Source: Bacteroidales bacterium (GTDB lineage Bacteria > Bacteroidota > Bacteroidia > Bacteroidales > Muribaculaceae). Taken from it: a stretch of DNA of 64,000 nucleotides. The number at the start of each line of letters is the position of its first letter. Within the stretch, counting starts at the first letter, position 1. Positions 1 through 9,317 of the stretch are shown one piece after another. The notes beneath the pieces are model-generated. The model did not search any database and was not told the DNA's origin. It saw only the letters and a program-made list of their open reading frames with translations. A program made the position numbers and the translations under genes. The DNA lies in NCBI GenBank assembly GCA_020860515.1, contig JAJBUG010000016.1, positions 37,369 to 101,368 of the forward strand, in the 5' to 3' direction.

Positions 1-912
1 AATGTAAACCAACATGTTTGCATCATTCGTCCTATCCAAAATCGAATATTATCTCCCTATCTTCATTACTATCTCATTTCAAATTTAGGACAAACTTTCG
101 TGAAATTGAACCAAACTGGGGGAAATAGAGAAGGATTGACGATTGAAGATATAAGGAGCTTTGAAATAGATCTTCCTCCTCTCACAGATCAACAGGGGAT
201 GGTGGCATACTTGGATAAGAAATGTGGTGAGATTGACCATCAATTGGAATTGTTGGTTAAGCAAGCTGATGCTTATAAACGCCTAAAAACCGCAATTATC
301 CATCGTGCAGTTACTCGTGGTCTAAACCCAGATGTTCCTTTACATGCTTCACGGTGCGATTGGCTTACAACTATCCCTGAAACTTGGAAGATTAAACGTT
401 TGAAGGATGTAGTGGATATTTGTAATGGATCGGATTACAAGCATATCATAACAGATGATGGGTATCCAGTCATTGGATCTGGTGGCATATTTGAGACAGC
501 CTCCCAATATATGTATCAAGGAGAATCTTTACTTTTAGGAAGGAAAGGCACAATAGATAGGCCCATGTATGTTAATTGTGCTTTTTGGACAGTCGATACA
601 ATGTTTTACACGGTTCCACACAGAAGCAATCAAGTAAACATGAAATTTTTATATTACCAAACTCTTTTGATTCCTCTTCTTAGATTTTCTACTCAAACGG
701 CCCTTCCAAGTATGACCCAAACAGCATTAGGTCAGCTGCCCTATGTTTTCCCAACTTTCCAAGAGCAAAAGGCCATTGCTTCATATTTAGATACTGAGTG
801 TGAGAAGATTGACAAGAAAATTGATAATATCAATAAGCGTGTAGATGCATATAAGAGATTGAAGCGAGCTCTTATTGACGAAGTAATTACAAGCCGTAGA
901 GTCATAAACTAA
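1..912 (+). CDS. hsdS: Type I restriction-modification specificity subunit HsdS, 5' part outside window
   Basis: The reading frame is open from the first base, so the gene starts upstream of the window; 303 C-terminal residues are visible. HsdS recognises the two halves of a split DNA target and holds HsdM and HsdR in the type I complex. The piece shows the end of the first target-recognition domain, a first conserved helical spacer (YLDKKCGEID near visible residue 70, then DAYKRLK), a full second recognition domain, and a second spacer (YLDTECEKID near residue 262, again DAYKRLK). The two matching spacers are the family hallmark. It ends 7 nt before the dinD-like gene, so hsdS, dinD and hsdR are probably one transcript; hsdM is expected upstream. 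Assignment is firm; the DNA target cannot be read from sequence. Confidence 0.93.
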   Translation, partial: NVNQHVCIIRPIQNRILSPYLHYYLISNLGQTFVKLNQTGGNREGLTIEDIRSFEIDLPPLTDQQGMVAYLDKKCGEIDHQLELLVKQADAYKRLKTAIIHRAVTRGLNPDVPLHASRCDWLTTIPETWKIKRLKDVVDICNGSDYKHIITDDGYPVIGSGGIFETASQYMYQGESLLLGRKGTIDRPMYVNCAFWTVDTMFYTVPHRSNQVNMKFLYYQTLLIPLLRFSTQTALPSMTQTALGQLPYVFPTFQEQKAIASYLDTECEKIDKKIDNINKRVDAYKRLKRALIDEVITSRRVIN

Positions 913-919
913 AGTCACC

Positions 920-1810
920 ATGGATATAACAGTAATACAACAGCACAAAAACAATTTCGATGCCATTGTGCATACGATTATTGACAATGATGAGAAAACA
1001 GAGGTTGAGGTGTGGTTCGCTCGTGAACTGCAAACCCTGTTGGGATACGCCAGATGGGAGAATTTCCAAGTGGCTATAGGCCGTGCCATAGATGCATGTA
1101 AGGCTCAGAGTATCAATGTGGATGACCATTTTCGTGAGGTCACGAAAATGGTCATGTTGGGCAGTGGTTCACAACGACCAATCACTGACTATATGCTCAC
1201 TCGTTATGCTTGCTATCTGATAGCACAGAATGGCGACCCCAAGAAGGAAGAAATAGCCTTTGCCCAGGGATACTTCGCCGTGCAAACTCGCAAAGCTGAG
1301 TTGATAGCCGAACATATCGACCAGATTTCACGCCTTGAGACACGCGACCGACTTCGCGCCTCAGAGAAACAACTCTCTCGCAACATCTATGAGCGCGGTG
1401 TGGATGACAAGGGCTTCGGTCGAATTCGTTCTAAGGGCGACACTGTGCTCTTTGGTGGACATACCACCGAAGACATGAAGCATCGCCTTGGTATAAAGCA
1501 AACAGGCCGACCATTGGCTGACTTTTTGCCAACACTAACCATTGCTGCAAAGAACCTTGCTACTGAGATGACCAACTACAATGTGGAGCAAAAGGATCTC
1601 TTTGGAGAGAATGCGATAACAGTAGAACATATGGACAATAATCGTTCTGTACGAAATATGCTCGGTGAGCGTGGAATCCGCCCTGAGGATCTGCCTCCAG
1701 CCGAAGACATCAAGAAGGTAGAACGGCGAGTGGCCTCCAATCAAAAGAAGATAGAGAAGTCATCAGCCAAACTGCCTAAACAACTACCGTCTCAATCAGA
1801 AGAGAAATAA
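920..1810 (+). CDS. dinD: DinD-like protein (DNA damage-inducible protein D family) inside the hsd operon
   Basis: A 296-residue protein. The N-terminal half has the Bro-N-like pattern WFARELQTLLGYARWENF (about residues 32-49) followed by DHFREV and a long helical part; the C-terminal half has LGIKQTGRPLADFLPT and ends in a Lys-rich tail. This matches the DinD family; E. coli DinD is LexA-regulated and reported to interfere with RecA filaments. Here it lies 7 nt after hsdS and 2 nt before hsdR, so it is translationally packed into the restriction operon. That placement suggests a role tied to DNA damage or restriction control, which is inference. No LexA box can be judged because the promoter is outside the window. 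The family call is good; the function in this operon is unknown. Confidence 0.85.
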   Translation: MDITVIQQHKNNFDAIVHTIIDNDEKTEVEVWFARELQTLLGYARWENFQVAIGRAIDACKAQSINVDDHFREVTKMVMLGSGSQRPITDYMLTRYACYLIAQNGDPKKEEIAFAQGYFAVQTRKAELIAEHIDQISRLETRDRLRASEKQLSRNIYERGVDDKGFGRIRSKGDTVLFGGHTTEDMKHRLGIKQTGRPLADFLPTLTIAAKNLATEMTNYNVEQKDLFGENAITVEHMDNNRSVRNMLGERGIRPEDLPPAEDIKKVERRVASNQKKIEKSSAKLPKQLPSQSEEK

Positions 1811-1812
1811 AT

Positions 1813-4800
1813 ATGCCAGTAATAGAGACACGCATACAAAAGGAATATGTGATGAAATACCTCTGCCGCCGAGAAGAAGAAGGTGGCTTGGGGTATCGAG
1901 AGACTGTTCGGAGCATAGTAAGCCCCGACCTTTTCATTCCCTCACAACTGCTTGAGTTTGTGCATGCGGCTAATCCATTAGTGTGGAAATCATTGATGAC
2001 GCGATACCATCAAGATGAAATCGCATTGCAAAATGCACTTAAGGATGCAGTGAAAGTGCAACTACTAAATAGCGCCAATGCCGCAACTTTCCTTAACTCC
2101 CATCGCACAATCACATTCGAGGGGGAGATGGTGCCTCTGTTCTATGTCTCCGGTACAGAATTGGCTGGTGACACTGACTTCCAGAAAAACATTTTCTCAG
2201 CCGTTGAAGAAATGAGCCATAATATAGTTTCTGACGGTATGACTCTACTCAAAATACGCCCTGATATTTCGTTCTTCATCAATGGCATCTTCGTAGGTTA
2301 TTTGGAGCTTAAGAGTGTTACTAATGGACAAACTGCTGCAAATCACGGTCGCGGCAAAGTGATAAGTGATTTCTTAGAGAGTGTGAAGGGTATGGCTGAC
2401 CGAGAGCATATCAACCAAGACAACGTAAGGGCAGATCGTAAGCAAACTCTCCAAATTTTTGAAAAAGCTATCCATATTGTAGCTTCTGATATAAATGAGA
2501 CCTATGTTCTAAGAAATCTGACATCATATTTTGAGGATTCTCGCAAGGGCTTTTTTGACCGTACACTATCTATCCCACAATTTCGGCCAATCATAGAGCG
2601 TGATTTCAAACTCTATCCCGTCAGTTCGCCTCTTCTTTCGGAAAATGAACGATTTGAAGAAGTAATGAAGAATCTCTACGGAAAGAAAATATTGGAGCGT
2701 GAGATTCTGTATTACAATTTCCTTAAATACACCTATAAGAAAGAGCATGGGCGAAGAGTGCGCACAAGCAACACAGGCAATCTTATTGCTCCACGTCCAA
2801 AACAGAAGTTCGGATGTGATAAGATACTTGCCCGTGTAATTGAAATGCTGGGAAAGGAGGCAGACGTGGATTTCTATAGCCGTCGCCTGCGTTCGGAGCT
2901 GGAGGCTCTCGCCGTGCCAGCTGACACCATAGATGAAATTATCCGTCGAAGGGAGGCTTATTCCAATAACAAGTATGTATATTCCTTATTACTGCAATAT
3001 GCCGCAGGATTTGGCAAAAGCAATATAATTGGGTGGACTGCTTTGCAATTGAAGGATTTGCGACATAATGGAGAATGGGCCTATGACAAGATCCTTATAG
3101 TTGTGGATCGCCTCCAACTGCGTGACCAATTGGACGAGATGATGTATAGCATGAATATTGAAAAGTCAATGTTTATAGAAGCTACCGACCAAGCGACTTT
3201 TATTGAGGCTCTGTCGGATACTCGTCGCATTATAGTGGTAAACATCCAAAAGTTCCTTGATTTACAGAATGCTCTTACCCGAGCAGGGCGCAGGTTAAAT
3301 AAAATGCGTGTGGCTTTTCTCATTGATGAGATACATCGCTCCAATACAGGTGATAACAACCGCGAGATGTTGAATATCTTTGAAAAGTTACAAGCCTCTC
3401 TATGTCAACAGGCTGAAGATGCTGGACAGAACAGAAAAAAGAAAAATCTGATTGTTGGTTTTACGGCCACTCCCAGTTCTAAAGTATTGGCTCGTTTTGG
3501 CGAGTTCAAAAGCGATCCTCACAATATCCCTCTGTGGATACCCTTTGATAGTTATACAATGCTCGAGGCTATTGCGGATGGGTATATTTTGGATCCGACC
3601 CAGCATATCATACCTGTGGCAAAAGCCATGCGCTTCGATCTACCCCCGGATATAGACCCCGACAACGAGCAACAGATCACTATAGAAAAAGCAAAAATCT
3701 ATGCCAATCCCGAACGCATGGAGGAACTTGCCCAATTTATAGTGAATCGTTTGGTGAGCCTGGTTTATGGTAAGATTCGCGGCACTGGGAAGGCTATGTT
3801 GGCCGTCTCAAGCATTCCAAATGCAATTAATTACTGCAACATCATACGGCGATTGATGAACGAAAAGTGTCAGGACAACCGCTATCGACGCTATAAGGAT
3901 GCTCCAATTTCTATTGTCTATAGTGACAATCAAGAATATGAAAGCTGTGCTTCGATGAATGGGGGACTTTCAGAAGAAGATGTTATCCGCAAATTCAAGC
4001 AAGCCAAAAATGGCCTTATGATTGTAGTGGATAAATTGCAGACCGGCTTTGATGAGCCAAAGTTGCATACTCTGTTCCTCGACAAAGAGATAACAGGCAT
4101 AAACGCCATCCAAACAATAAGTCGTGTCAACCGCACATGCAAATATAAGGAGGAGTGTCATATAGTTGATTTGTCATGGAGAAATGTCAATGTCAAAAAC
4201 ATTCACGATGCATTTCGTGAATTTTGTGGCACTGTAGTGTCTCAATTTAATCCTGAGGCAGAGGCTGCAGTCTTATCCAACTGCTATGATCAATTATGTG
4301 GTAGCAGTGTATTTGAGCGATGGCATGAAGGATACCAAATCCATCATGGCGATGTGACCTTCACTTTACAGATGGAGGATGGAATTCGTCAATGGATCCG
4401 GACTCAATTTGAGCGAGCCGCTGAGGAGGAAGCCGCAGCTGCCTCTCGTGGAGAAGAAAGCTTTGTTGCCGATAATGAAGCAAAAAGATTACGTCGCATT
4501 GTAGGCCAATATGGATCTATCTTAATGATGTTAGATGATGTTTACGAGGTGAATCCCAAATATTCGTCCCCATTATTCTTACGATTTTGGGAAATCTATT
4601 GCCGTATTTACAGATCGATGATGTTAGGAAATGGAAATGACATCATCCATCCCGATGTGGATGTTGATGATGAAATCCCAGGCATAACTATAGGAGAAAA
4701 TCCTAATGAACCAGAGCCTGATCCAAATCCAGAACCATCGTCAAGTGGAAATGGATCCCATGCAACACCTCAGCAAAATTTATTGGAAATAATCCGACGT

Positions 4801-5085
4801 TGGAACCAGCAAGAAGCCTTAACAACAGAAGAAATCCAAAAATGGCAGGAAGAAATCATACAGATGTTTGAAGCATTTATGACAGATGAACGCTTCATAG
4901 CGGTAATGCGCGACAATACATTCTCCTATGAAGTCAAACATGAAGCATACATGAGAGCCCTAAATCGATATCGCCGAAGTTTAAATCAGCGAGAGGACAT
5001 TGAGAAAGTTCAACTTTTCAAACAGATGATAGCTGACAATGCTGATCACCTTTTGGACACATTTGAAAATCAGTACATCCTATAA
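1813..5085 (+). CDS. hsdR: Type I restriction endonuclease subunit R (HsdR)
   Basis: A 1090-residue motor and nuclease subunit that, with HsdM and HsdS, translocates DNA and cuts unmodified DNA away from the target. Visible motifs: PD-(D/E)XK nuclease core with D151 and E165-L-K167; helicase motif I GFGKS at 399-403; motif II DEIH at 505-508; motif III FTATP at 550-554; motif VI QTISRVNRT at 767-775. Length fits HsdR (about 1000-1100). Near residue 960-980 there is a Pro/Asn/Glu/Ser-rich linker followed by a helical C-terminal domain, the usual HsdM-docking region. It starts 2 nt after dinD. All catalytic residues are present, so the enzyme looks active. A long hairpin at 5129-5185 lies just after the stop. 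Confidence 0.95.
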   Translation: MPVIETRIQKEYVMKYLCRREEEGGLGYRETVRSIVSPDLFIPSQLLEFVHAANPLVWKSLMTRYHQDEIALQNALKDAVKVQLLNSANAATFLNSHRTITFEGEMVPLFYVSGTELAGDTDFQKNIFSAVEEMSHNIVSDGMTLLKIRPDISFFINGIFVGYLELKSVTNGQTAANHGRGKVISDFLESVKGMADREHINQDNVRADRKQTLQIFEKAIHIVASDINETYVLRNLTSYFEDSRKGFFDRTLSIPQFRPIIERDFKLYPVSSPLLSENERFEEVMKNLYGKKILEREILYYNFLKYTYKKEHGRRVRTSNTGNLIAPRPKQKFGCDKILARVIEMLGKEADVDFYSRRLRSELEALAVPADTIDEIIRRREAYSNNKYVYSLLLQYAAGFGKSNIIGWTALQLKDLRHNGEWAYDKILIVVDRLQLRDQLDEMMYSMNIEKSMFIEATDQATFIEALSDTRRIIVVNIQKFLDLQNALTRAGRRLNKMRVAFLIDEIHRSNTGDNNREMLNIFEKLQASLCQQAEDAGQNRKKKNLIVGFTATPSSKVLARFGEFKSDPHNIPLWIPFDSYTMLEAIADGYILDPTQHIIPVAKAMRFDLPPDIDPDNEQQITIEKAKIYANPERMEELAQFIVNRLVSLVYGKIRGTGKAMLAVSSIPNAINYCNIIRRLMNEKCQDNRYRRYKDAPISIVYSDNQEYESCASMNGGLSEEDVIRKFKQAKNGLMIVVDKLQTGFDEPKLHTLFLDKEITGINAIQTISRVNRTCKYKEECHIVDLSWRNVNVKNIHDAFREFCGTVVSQFNPEAEAAVLSNCYDQLCGSSVFERWHEGYQIHHGDVTFTLQMEDGIRQWIRTQFERAAEEEAAAASRGEESFVADNEAKRLRRIVGQYGSILMMLDDVYEVNPKYSSPLFLRFWEIYCRIYRSMMLGNGNDIIHPDVDVDDEIPGITIGENPNEPEPDPNPEPSSSGNGSHATPQQNLLEIIRRWNQQEALTTEEIQKWQEEIIQMFEAFMTDERFIAVMRDNTFSYEVKHEAYMRALNRYRRSLNQREDIEKVQLFKQMIADNADHLLDTFENQYIL

Positions 5086-5128
5086 TAAAATAGTTTAACT
5101 TTTCTAATTCTTGTACTATACCAAAAAC

Positions 5129-5185
5129 GCGCCGATAGCGTGCGAAAGTTGCAATTTTTTATCAACTTTCGCACGCTATCGGCGC
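5129..5185. terminator. Perfect 23-bp hairpin between convergent hsdR and DUF1703 genes
   Basis: Left arm 5129-5151 and right arm 5163-5185 are exact reverse complements, with an 11-nt loop containing six T. It sits in the gap between hsdR (rightward, ends 5085) and the leftward ATPase gene ending at 5254. The position fits a bidirectional terminator, but there is no T-run after the stem on either strand, so it may act as a processing or transcript-stabilising structure instead. Confidence 0.6.
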
Positions 5186-5253
5186 ACCAGACCTTAAAAC
5201 GAACTCACGCAGCGGTTGCCCGCCCTGGCACATTAACAATATGCTACTATGGT

Positions 5254-6837
5254 TTATTCCTTTACAGACTTGTACTTCCAGCGGTCGATATTGTGGGTAG
5301 CAGATGAGAAGCTTACACCAATTTTGTAAAGCGTACGTCCATCTGTGGCATAATGTATTAAATAGCCTTTGCTTTCTATCTGGCGCAGAGCAGACTGTGG
5401 GGTGCTATCAATCTTGAACTCTATCACATAGATCAGCTTTGGTGTTTGCGCCACCATGTCGATGCGGCCGCCAGCCACGCAGATCTCACTTTTGGTATCA
5501 ATGCCCAGCATGATAAACATTTGGTAAATCATCAGATGGTAGAAGCGTTCTACTGGATTTTCCTCATCCTTTACTAAAAGTTGGTATGGAGCGGAACCAA
5601 TCATAGATTTCAATTCCTTGAGCCACCCATCGATGTCGCCTGACAGAATCATGCCCTTTATTATGTTAAGGCGCATAGGTATATTAGCGCTGATTCCCAT
5701 GTAGAGGGGCATAAGTTGTTCGATAAGGGATTGACGCACCTCGCCGTTTGGAACTGAGAGTTTGAATAGTCCATTTTGTTCCTCTTGAATAGTGAGATAA
5801 CCTGTTTGGTAGAGCAGCGGCACTGGTTGCTTAGAGTCAAAAGCGCTTGTTAAAGTGTTTTCATCGTACCACTCGTTTACCAAGTTCTCAATCTTGAAAT
5901 TGGCCTCAGATAGGAAATCAACGAACACCTTGCTGGTGCCACTCATTATCCAGTAGTCCCGCAGCTCGTTCCGAACGAATGCCGACAACAGGCTGTGAGG
6001 ATTGAACACATGCTGCTGCGCCGATGAGAAGCGGTATCCATCATATTTCTGCTTAAGGATGTCGAGAAGATCGGTGCGGTCATGCCCCAGGCTTTCACCA
6101 AGAGTTGCCAACCCTTCCTGGAAATATTCCTCCAACTCACCAAGCGTAATGCCGCACATCGAGGCAAAGGCACGGTCCATCGAAATGTCAACCAAGTTGT
6201 TGAGGCCTGAAAAGATGGTAAGATGACGAAATCTTGACACTCCGGTGAGCATGGCAAATCTTATGTGTTTGTCATTGGCCTTGAGGGCAGTGAAGAAATT
6301 ACGGAGAACCTTACGGTTCTTCTCCAATTTTTTATCTTCGCGCAGCACATCGAGTATGCCTTTGTCATATTCGTCGATTAATATCACCACCTCCTTGCCT
6401 GTGTTGGCATTCACCTGCTTGATGAGCTTGGAAAGCCGCTGACCAAGGCTTGGCTTCTTAGCGACCTCAATTGGCTCAATTCCATATTGTTTCTCATACT
6501 CTGTTAAAAGATAATCCAAATCCCTTTTCAGCAGATTTGGAGAGGAAGCCTCGATGGTACTCAAATCAAAGCGAAGCACAGGATAAGACTTCCAATCCTT
6601 TTCAAGAGTATCTATTTTTAGGCCCTGGAACAAGTCTTGTCGCCCCTGGAAATAATACTCTAATGTCGATAGGAGCAAAGTTTTACCGAATCTGCGTGGG
6701 CGCGACAGGAAGTAGAATTTTTTTGAACTAACGAGACGATATACAAAATCGGTCTTGTCGACATACACGTAGCATCCTTGCACGATTTGAGCGAAATCCT
6801 GCATCCCAAGCGGATAATCCTTGTCCTTATTTTCCAT
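5254..6837 (-). CDS. AAA-ATPase-like protein with C-terminal PD-(D/E)XK (DUF1703) domain, copy 1
   Basis: An N-terminal ATPase domain (AAA-ATPase_like) has the family Walker A RPRRFGKT and Walker B ILIDEYDK, and a C-terminal nuclease-like domain has GGRIDMV, then EFK and the helix ALRQIESKGY. In the numbering of the longer frame that opens at 6870 these are residues 57-64, 163-170, D471 and E484-F-K486. I place the start at the ATG at 6837 (MENKDKDYPLGMQDF) because an upstream TTG overlaps a TAnnTTTG box at 6868-6875, which would leave a leader of about 25 nt; the protein is then 527 residues. The family is abundant in gut Bacteroidales and its function is not established. A paralogue with identical motif spacing lies at 46759-48369. 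Family call is firm. Confidence 0.88.
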   Translation of the reverse strand: MENKDKDYPLGMQDFAQIVQGCYVYVDKTDFVYRLVSSKKFYFLSRPRRFGKTLLLSTLEYYFQGRQDLFQGLKIDTLEKDWKSYPVLRFDLSTIEASSPNLLKRDLDYLLTEYEKQYGIEPIEVAKKPSLGQRLSKLIKQVNANTGKEVVILIDEYDKGILDVLREDKKLEKNRKVLRNFFTALKANDKHIRFAMLTGVSRFRHLTIFSGLNNLVDISMDRAFASMCGITLGELEEYFQEGLATLGESLGHDRTDLLDILKQKYDGYRFSSAQQHVFNPHSLLSAFVRNELRDYWIMSGTSKVFVDFLSEANFKIENLVNEWYDENTLTSAFDSKQPVPLLYQTGYLTIQEEQNGLFKLSVPNGEVRQSLIEQLMPLYMGISANIPMRLNIIKGMILSGDIDGWLKELKSMIGSAPYQLLVKDEENPVERFYHLMIYQMFIMLGIDTKSEICVAGGRIDMVAQTPKLIYVIEFKIDSTPQSALRQIESKGYLIHYATDGRTLYKIGVSFSSATHNIDRWKYKSVKE

Positions 6838-6867
6838 AACACATCGATTGTTAACAATCCTATACTG

Positions 6868-6875
6868 CAAATTTA
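6868..6875 (-). promoter_or_regulatory. -7 box (TAnnTTTG) upstream of DUF1703 copy 1
   Basis: Read on the minus strand this is TAAATTTG, the Bacteroidota -7 form, about 31 nt before the ATG at 6837. No good -33 TTTG lies 19-21 bp further upstream, so support is partial. Its main use is to argue against the earlier TTG start. Confidence 0.4.
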
Positions 6876-6942
6876 TTGATTTTATTATGATTTTATTGAA
6901 TTTTTAGGTCAAAATTTATCAAACAACCTCTTAATTCTTTTT

Positions 6943-8169
6943 TCATGTGGATAGCTGGGCTTTGAGGAAGTCTCTGATGTGGAGATGGATGATTCCTGGG
7001 TAGTCTTCTATCTCTCCAGGAATTGGATCCATCGATACCACATACTTGGGATAATTATCATCGATTGCTTTTAGATTGCCAAACTCACGAGCTATTACCT
7101 CGTCCGAACTTAAAAGATAAGTGGCCTGCACATAAATAGTCCTGTTTGCCTTAGTAGCTACGAAATCTACTTCTCCCTTAGGGAGAATTCCTACATTTAC
7201 TTCAAAACGCTGAGCGCGGAGGTGATTCCAAATCACATTTTCTATTATTCTTTCTATCGATTTACGGGATTGATATCCGCAAAGATAATTTCTAATTCCA
7301 TGATCAGAAAAATAATATTTATAATTCTCCTCTAAAAGATGTTTGCCATGAAGATCATAACGATAGACCGGTATGCAAATTAGGGCATTATTAAGATATG
7401 AAAGGTAAGTTGAGATGGCTTGGCCTGTGGTCTTTATTCCTTGAGAAATAATGGTACCAGCAATGGAGTTGGGTGAAACCATTTTTCCTATGGTGTCAGC
7501 CATAAAGTGTGAAAGATTTTTCATCATGAGTACATTTCGAATATTCTCACGCTCTATTACATCTTTCATCATGATAGTATTATAGACACCTTGATGAAAA
7601 TCTTCTACAACTTCCAAATCATGAATATCATAATTCCGAAGTCCTGGCAAGCCTCCTACCGTAAGATAATCTCTAAGACTGGTTTCCGAATCTTCTAATT
7701 TATGAAATGTGAGGAATTCGGGATATGTAAGGCTAAAGATTGGCATTTCTATATAACGAGCACCTAAGCGTGTGCCCAGTTCTGAGGAAAAGACATGGGC
7801 ATTGCTTCCAGTTACTATGATTTGTGTTCTTTCCTCAGCATAAAGATTACGCAGGGCTATCTCATAATTTTCGATATTTTGCACCTCATCTATAAGGAGA
7901 TAATTTCTCCCATCTTCAGGAAGTTTTTCTATTGCTAAGTTGTAGAGTTCATCCGATGTCATCAGGGACTCCCCCATTCTCTGTTCCTTGTCAAGATAAA
8001 GTATATTTGAATCCGGCTCATTCTCCTCAATCCAATTTTTCAGATCATAGAGAATGTAGCTTTTACCAACTCTTCTTTGCCCTACAAGCACAATCATCAT
8101 TTCTCGGTGAAAATGCTTCACTATGCGATCTATATAGAGTGATCTTCTTATTACATTTATTCCTTTCAT
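6943..8169 (-). CDS. ATP-binding protein of the AAA_14/DUF4143 family
   Basis: The protein combines an N-terminal P-loop ATPase (GQRRVGKS Walker A, LLIDEVQ Walker B, VTGSNA sensor) with a C-terminal DUF4143 domain containing GEVDFVA and YVQATY, a PD-(D/E)XK-like pattern. An upstream ATG at 8199 would add 10 residues, but I prefer the ATG at 8169 (MKGINVIRRSLYIDR), because a -7 box (8188-8195) and a large palindrome (8192-8215) lie across the earlier start. From 8169 the protein is 408 residues. It is monocistronic between two leftward units. The family is common in Bacteroidota and archaea and its biological role is unknown. The palindromes suggest tight repression. Confidence 0.85.
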   Translation of the reverse strand: MKGINVIRRSLYIDRIVKHFHREMMIVLVGQRRVGKSYILYDLKNWIEENEPDSNILYLDKEQRMGESLMTSDELYNLAIEKLPEDGRNYLLIDEVQNIENYEIALRNLYAEERTQIIVTGSNAHVFSSELGTRLGARYIEMPIFSLTYPEFLTFHKLEDSETSLRDYLTVGGLPGLRNYDIHDLEVVEDFHQGVYNTIMMKDVIERENIRNVLMMKNLSHFMADTIGKMVSPNSIAGTIISQGIKTTGQAISTYLSYLNNALICIPVYRYDLHGKHLLEENYKYYFSDHGIRNYLCGYQSRKSIERIIENVIWNHLRAQRFEVNVGILPKGEVDFVATKANRTIYVQATYLLSSDEVIAREFGNLKAIDDNYPKYVVSMDPIPGEIEDYPGIIHLHIRDFLKAQLST

Positions 8170-8187
8170 ATATTCTAATTTTTCTTG

Positions 8188-8250
8188 CAAATTTAGCATT
8201 TTATAAAATGCTAAACAATACTTTAAACCCAAAAATCCATTTTATAAAAT
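8188..8250 (-). promoter_or_regulatory. Promoter -7 box with two AT-rich palindromic operators before the DUF4143 ATPase
   Basis: On the minus strand 8188-8195 reads TAAATTTG. The 24 bases 8192-8215 are a perfect palindrome (half-site TTTAGCATTTTA), filling the spacer between -7 and -33. A second, shorter palindrome with the same 12-base core ATTTTATAAAAT lies at 8239-8250, its centre 41 bp from the first, close to four helical turns. This is the layout of a dimeric repressor with two cooperating sites; the repressor is not identifiable here. Confidence 0.55.
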
Positions 8251-8391
8251 TCTAAAAAATGCAAAATCAACACAAAGAAGTATGTCAGACTATATCGCCC
8301 GCAGTTGCAGAAAAGATTTTATTATGTTTTTCGGCAGAACTACCCTCACTCTCCCCAAGTCATTATCCCCAATAGCGCTTAAAATCGAAAT

Positions 8392-9288
8392 TTATTTGTT
8401 GCGAGGATGGTGGGTGAGTATTTCTTCACGAAGGAGCGAAGTGTCGGTATGCAGGTAGATTTGCGTGGTGCCGATTGACTCGTGTCCAAGCATCATCTGG
8501 ATGGCTCGAAGGTTGGCACCGCCCTCGAGCAGATGCGTAGCAAACGAATGTCGCAAGGCATGGGGTGAAATATCTCGCTTGATGCCTGCCAAGGCCGCTA
8601 AGTCGCGAATGATATAGAATACCATTACGCGCGTAAGTCTCTTCCCTCGCCTGTTAAGAAATAAAATATCCTCCTCGCCGGGCTTTGGCTGCACATCGCG
8701 ATTAGCCAAATACAGCTGTATCAATTCAACTGCCGAATCCGACATTGGCACCAGACGCTGCTTATTGCCCTTGCCATCCACAATTATGGCTTTTTCTTGG
8801 AAATTAACCCTCGACTGAGGCAGATTGCAGAGTTCGCTCACTCGCAATCCACAGCTGTAGAGAGTCTCTACAATTGCCAAATTGCGTTGCCCCTCAGGCT
8901 TGCCAAGGTCAATAGCAGCCTCCATGGCGTCAATTTCCTCGATGGTCAGCACTTCGGGCAGATGCAACCCAAGGCGGGGAGATTCCAACAGAGCCGTAGG
9001 GTCGCGGTCAATCAATCCCTCAAGCCGCATGTATTTGTAAAATCCACGCAGTCCACTAATTATGCGCGCCTGTGAACGCGGCGATATATTCAAGTCGTGG
9101 AGCGAAGCTACAAATGCATGGACATCCTCAGGACGGATCGATTGCAAGGCCGGACATTCCGGATCAGCTGCGGCCCAGTCGGCAAACTTGCGGGCATCCG
9201 ACATGTAAGCCATGCGCGTGTTATCGCTCATGCCTCGCTCCAATGTAAGATAAGCCTCGAAGCCATCCAGAATTTTATCACGCGTCAT
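8392..9288 (-). CDS. xerD: Tyrosine recombinase XerD
   Basis: 298 residues, the usual XerC/D length. An N-terminal SAM-like core-binding domain (about 1-100) is followed by the catalytic domain with R149 (CGLRVSEL), K173, H243-x-x-R246 (PHALRHSFATHLLEGGA), H269 (LGHESIGTT) and nucleophile Y278. XerD acts with a partner at the dif site to resolve chromosome dimers. It is the last gene of the leftward run topA-rluA-DUF3822-rsmD-xerD (29 nt after rsmD), and there are no attachment-site repeats nearby, so this is the housekeeping recombinase rather than a mobile-element integrase. XerC versus XerD naming rests on general resemblance. Confidence 0.92.
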   Translation of the reverse strand: MTRDKILDGFEAYLTLERGMSDNTRMAYMSDARKFADWAAADPECPALQSIRPEDVHAFVASLHDLNISPRSQARIISGLRGFYKYMRLEGLIDRDPTALLESPRLGLHLPEVLTIEEIDAMEAAIDLGKPEGQRNLAIVETLYSCGLRVSELCNLPQSRVNFQEKAIIVDGKGNKQRLVPMSDSAVELIQLYLANRDVQPKPGEEDILFLNRRGKRLTRVMVFYIIRDLAALAGIKRDISPHALRHSFATHLLEGGANLRAIQMMLGHESIGTTQIYLHTDTSLLREEILTHHPRNK

Positions 9289-9317
9289 ACTCGGCCCCCA
9301 TTCCTCCTTTCATCCTT

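Noticed and set aside
8392..9288. Integrase of a genomic island
   Set aside because: Sequence, length and operon position with topA and rsmD indicate housekeeping XerD; no attachment repeats or cargo.
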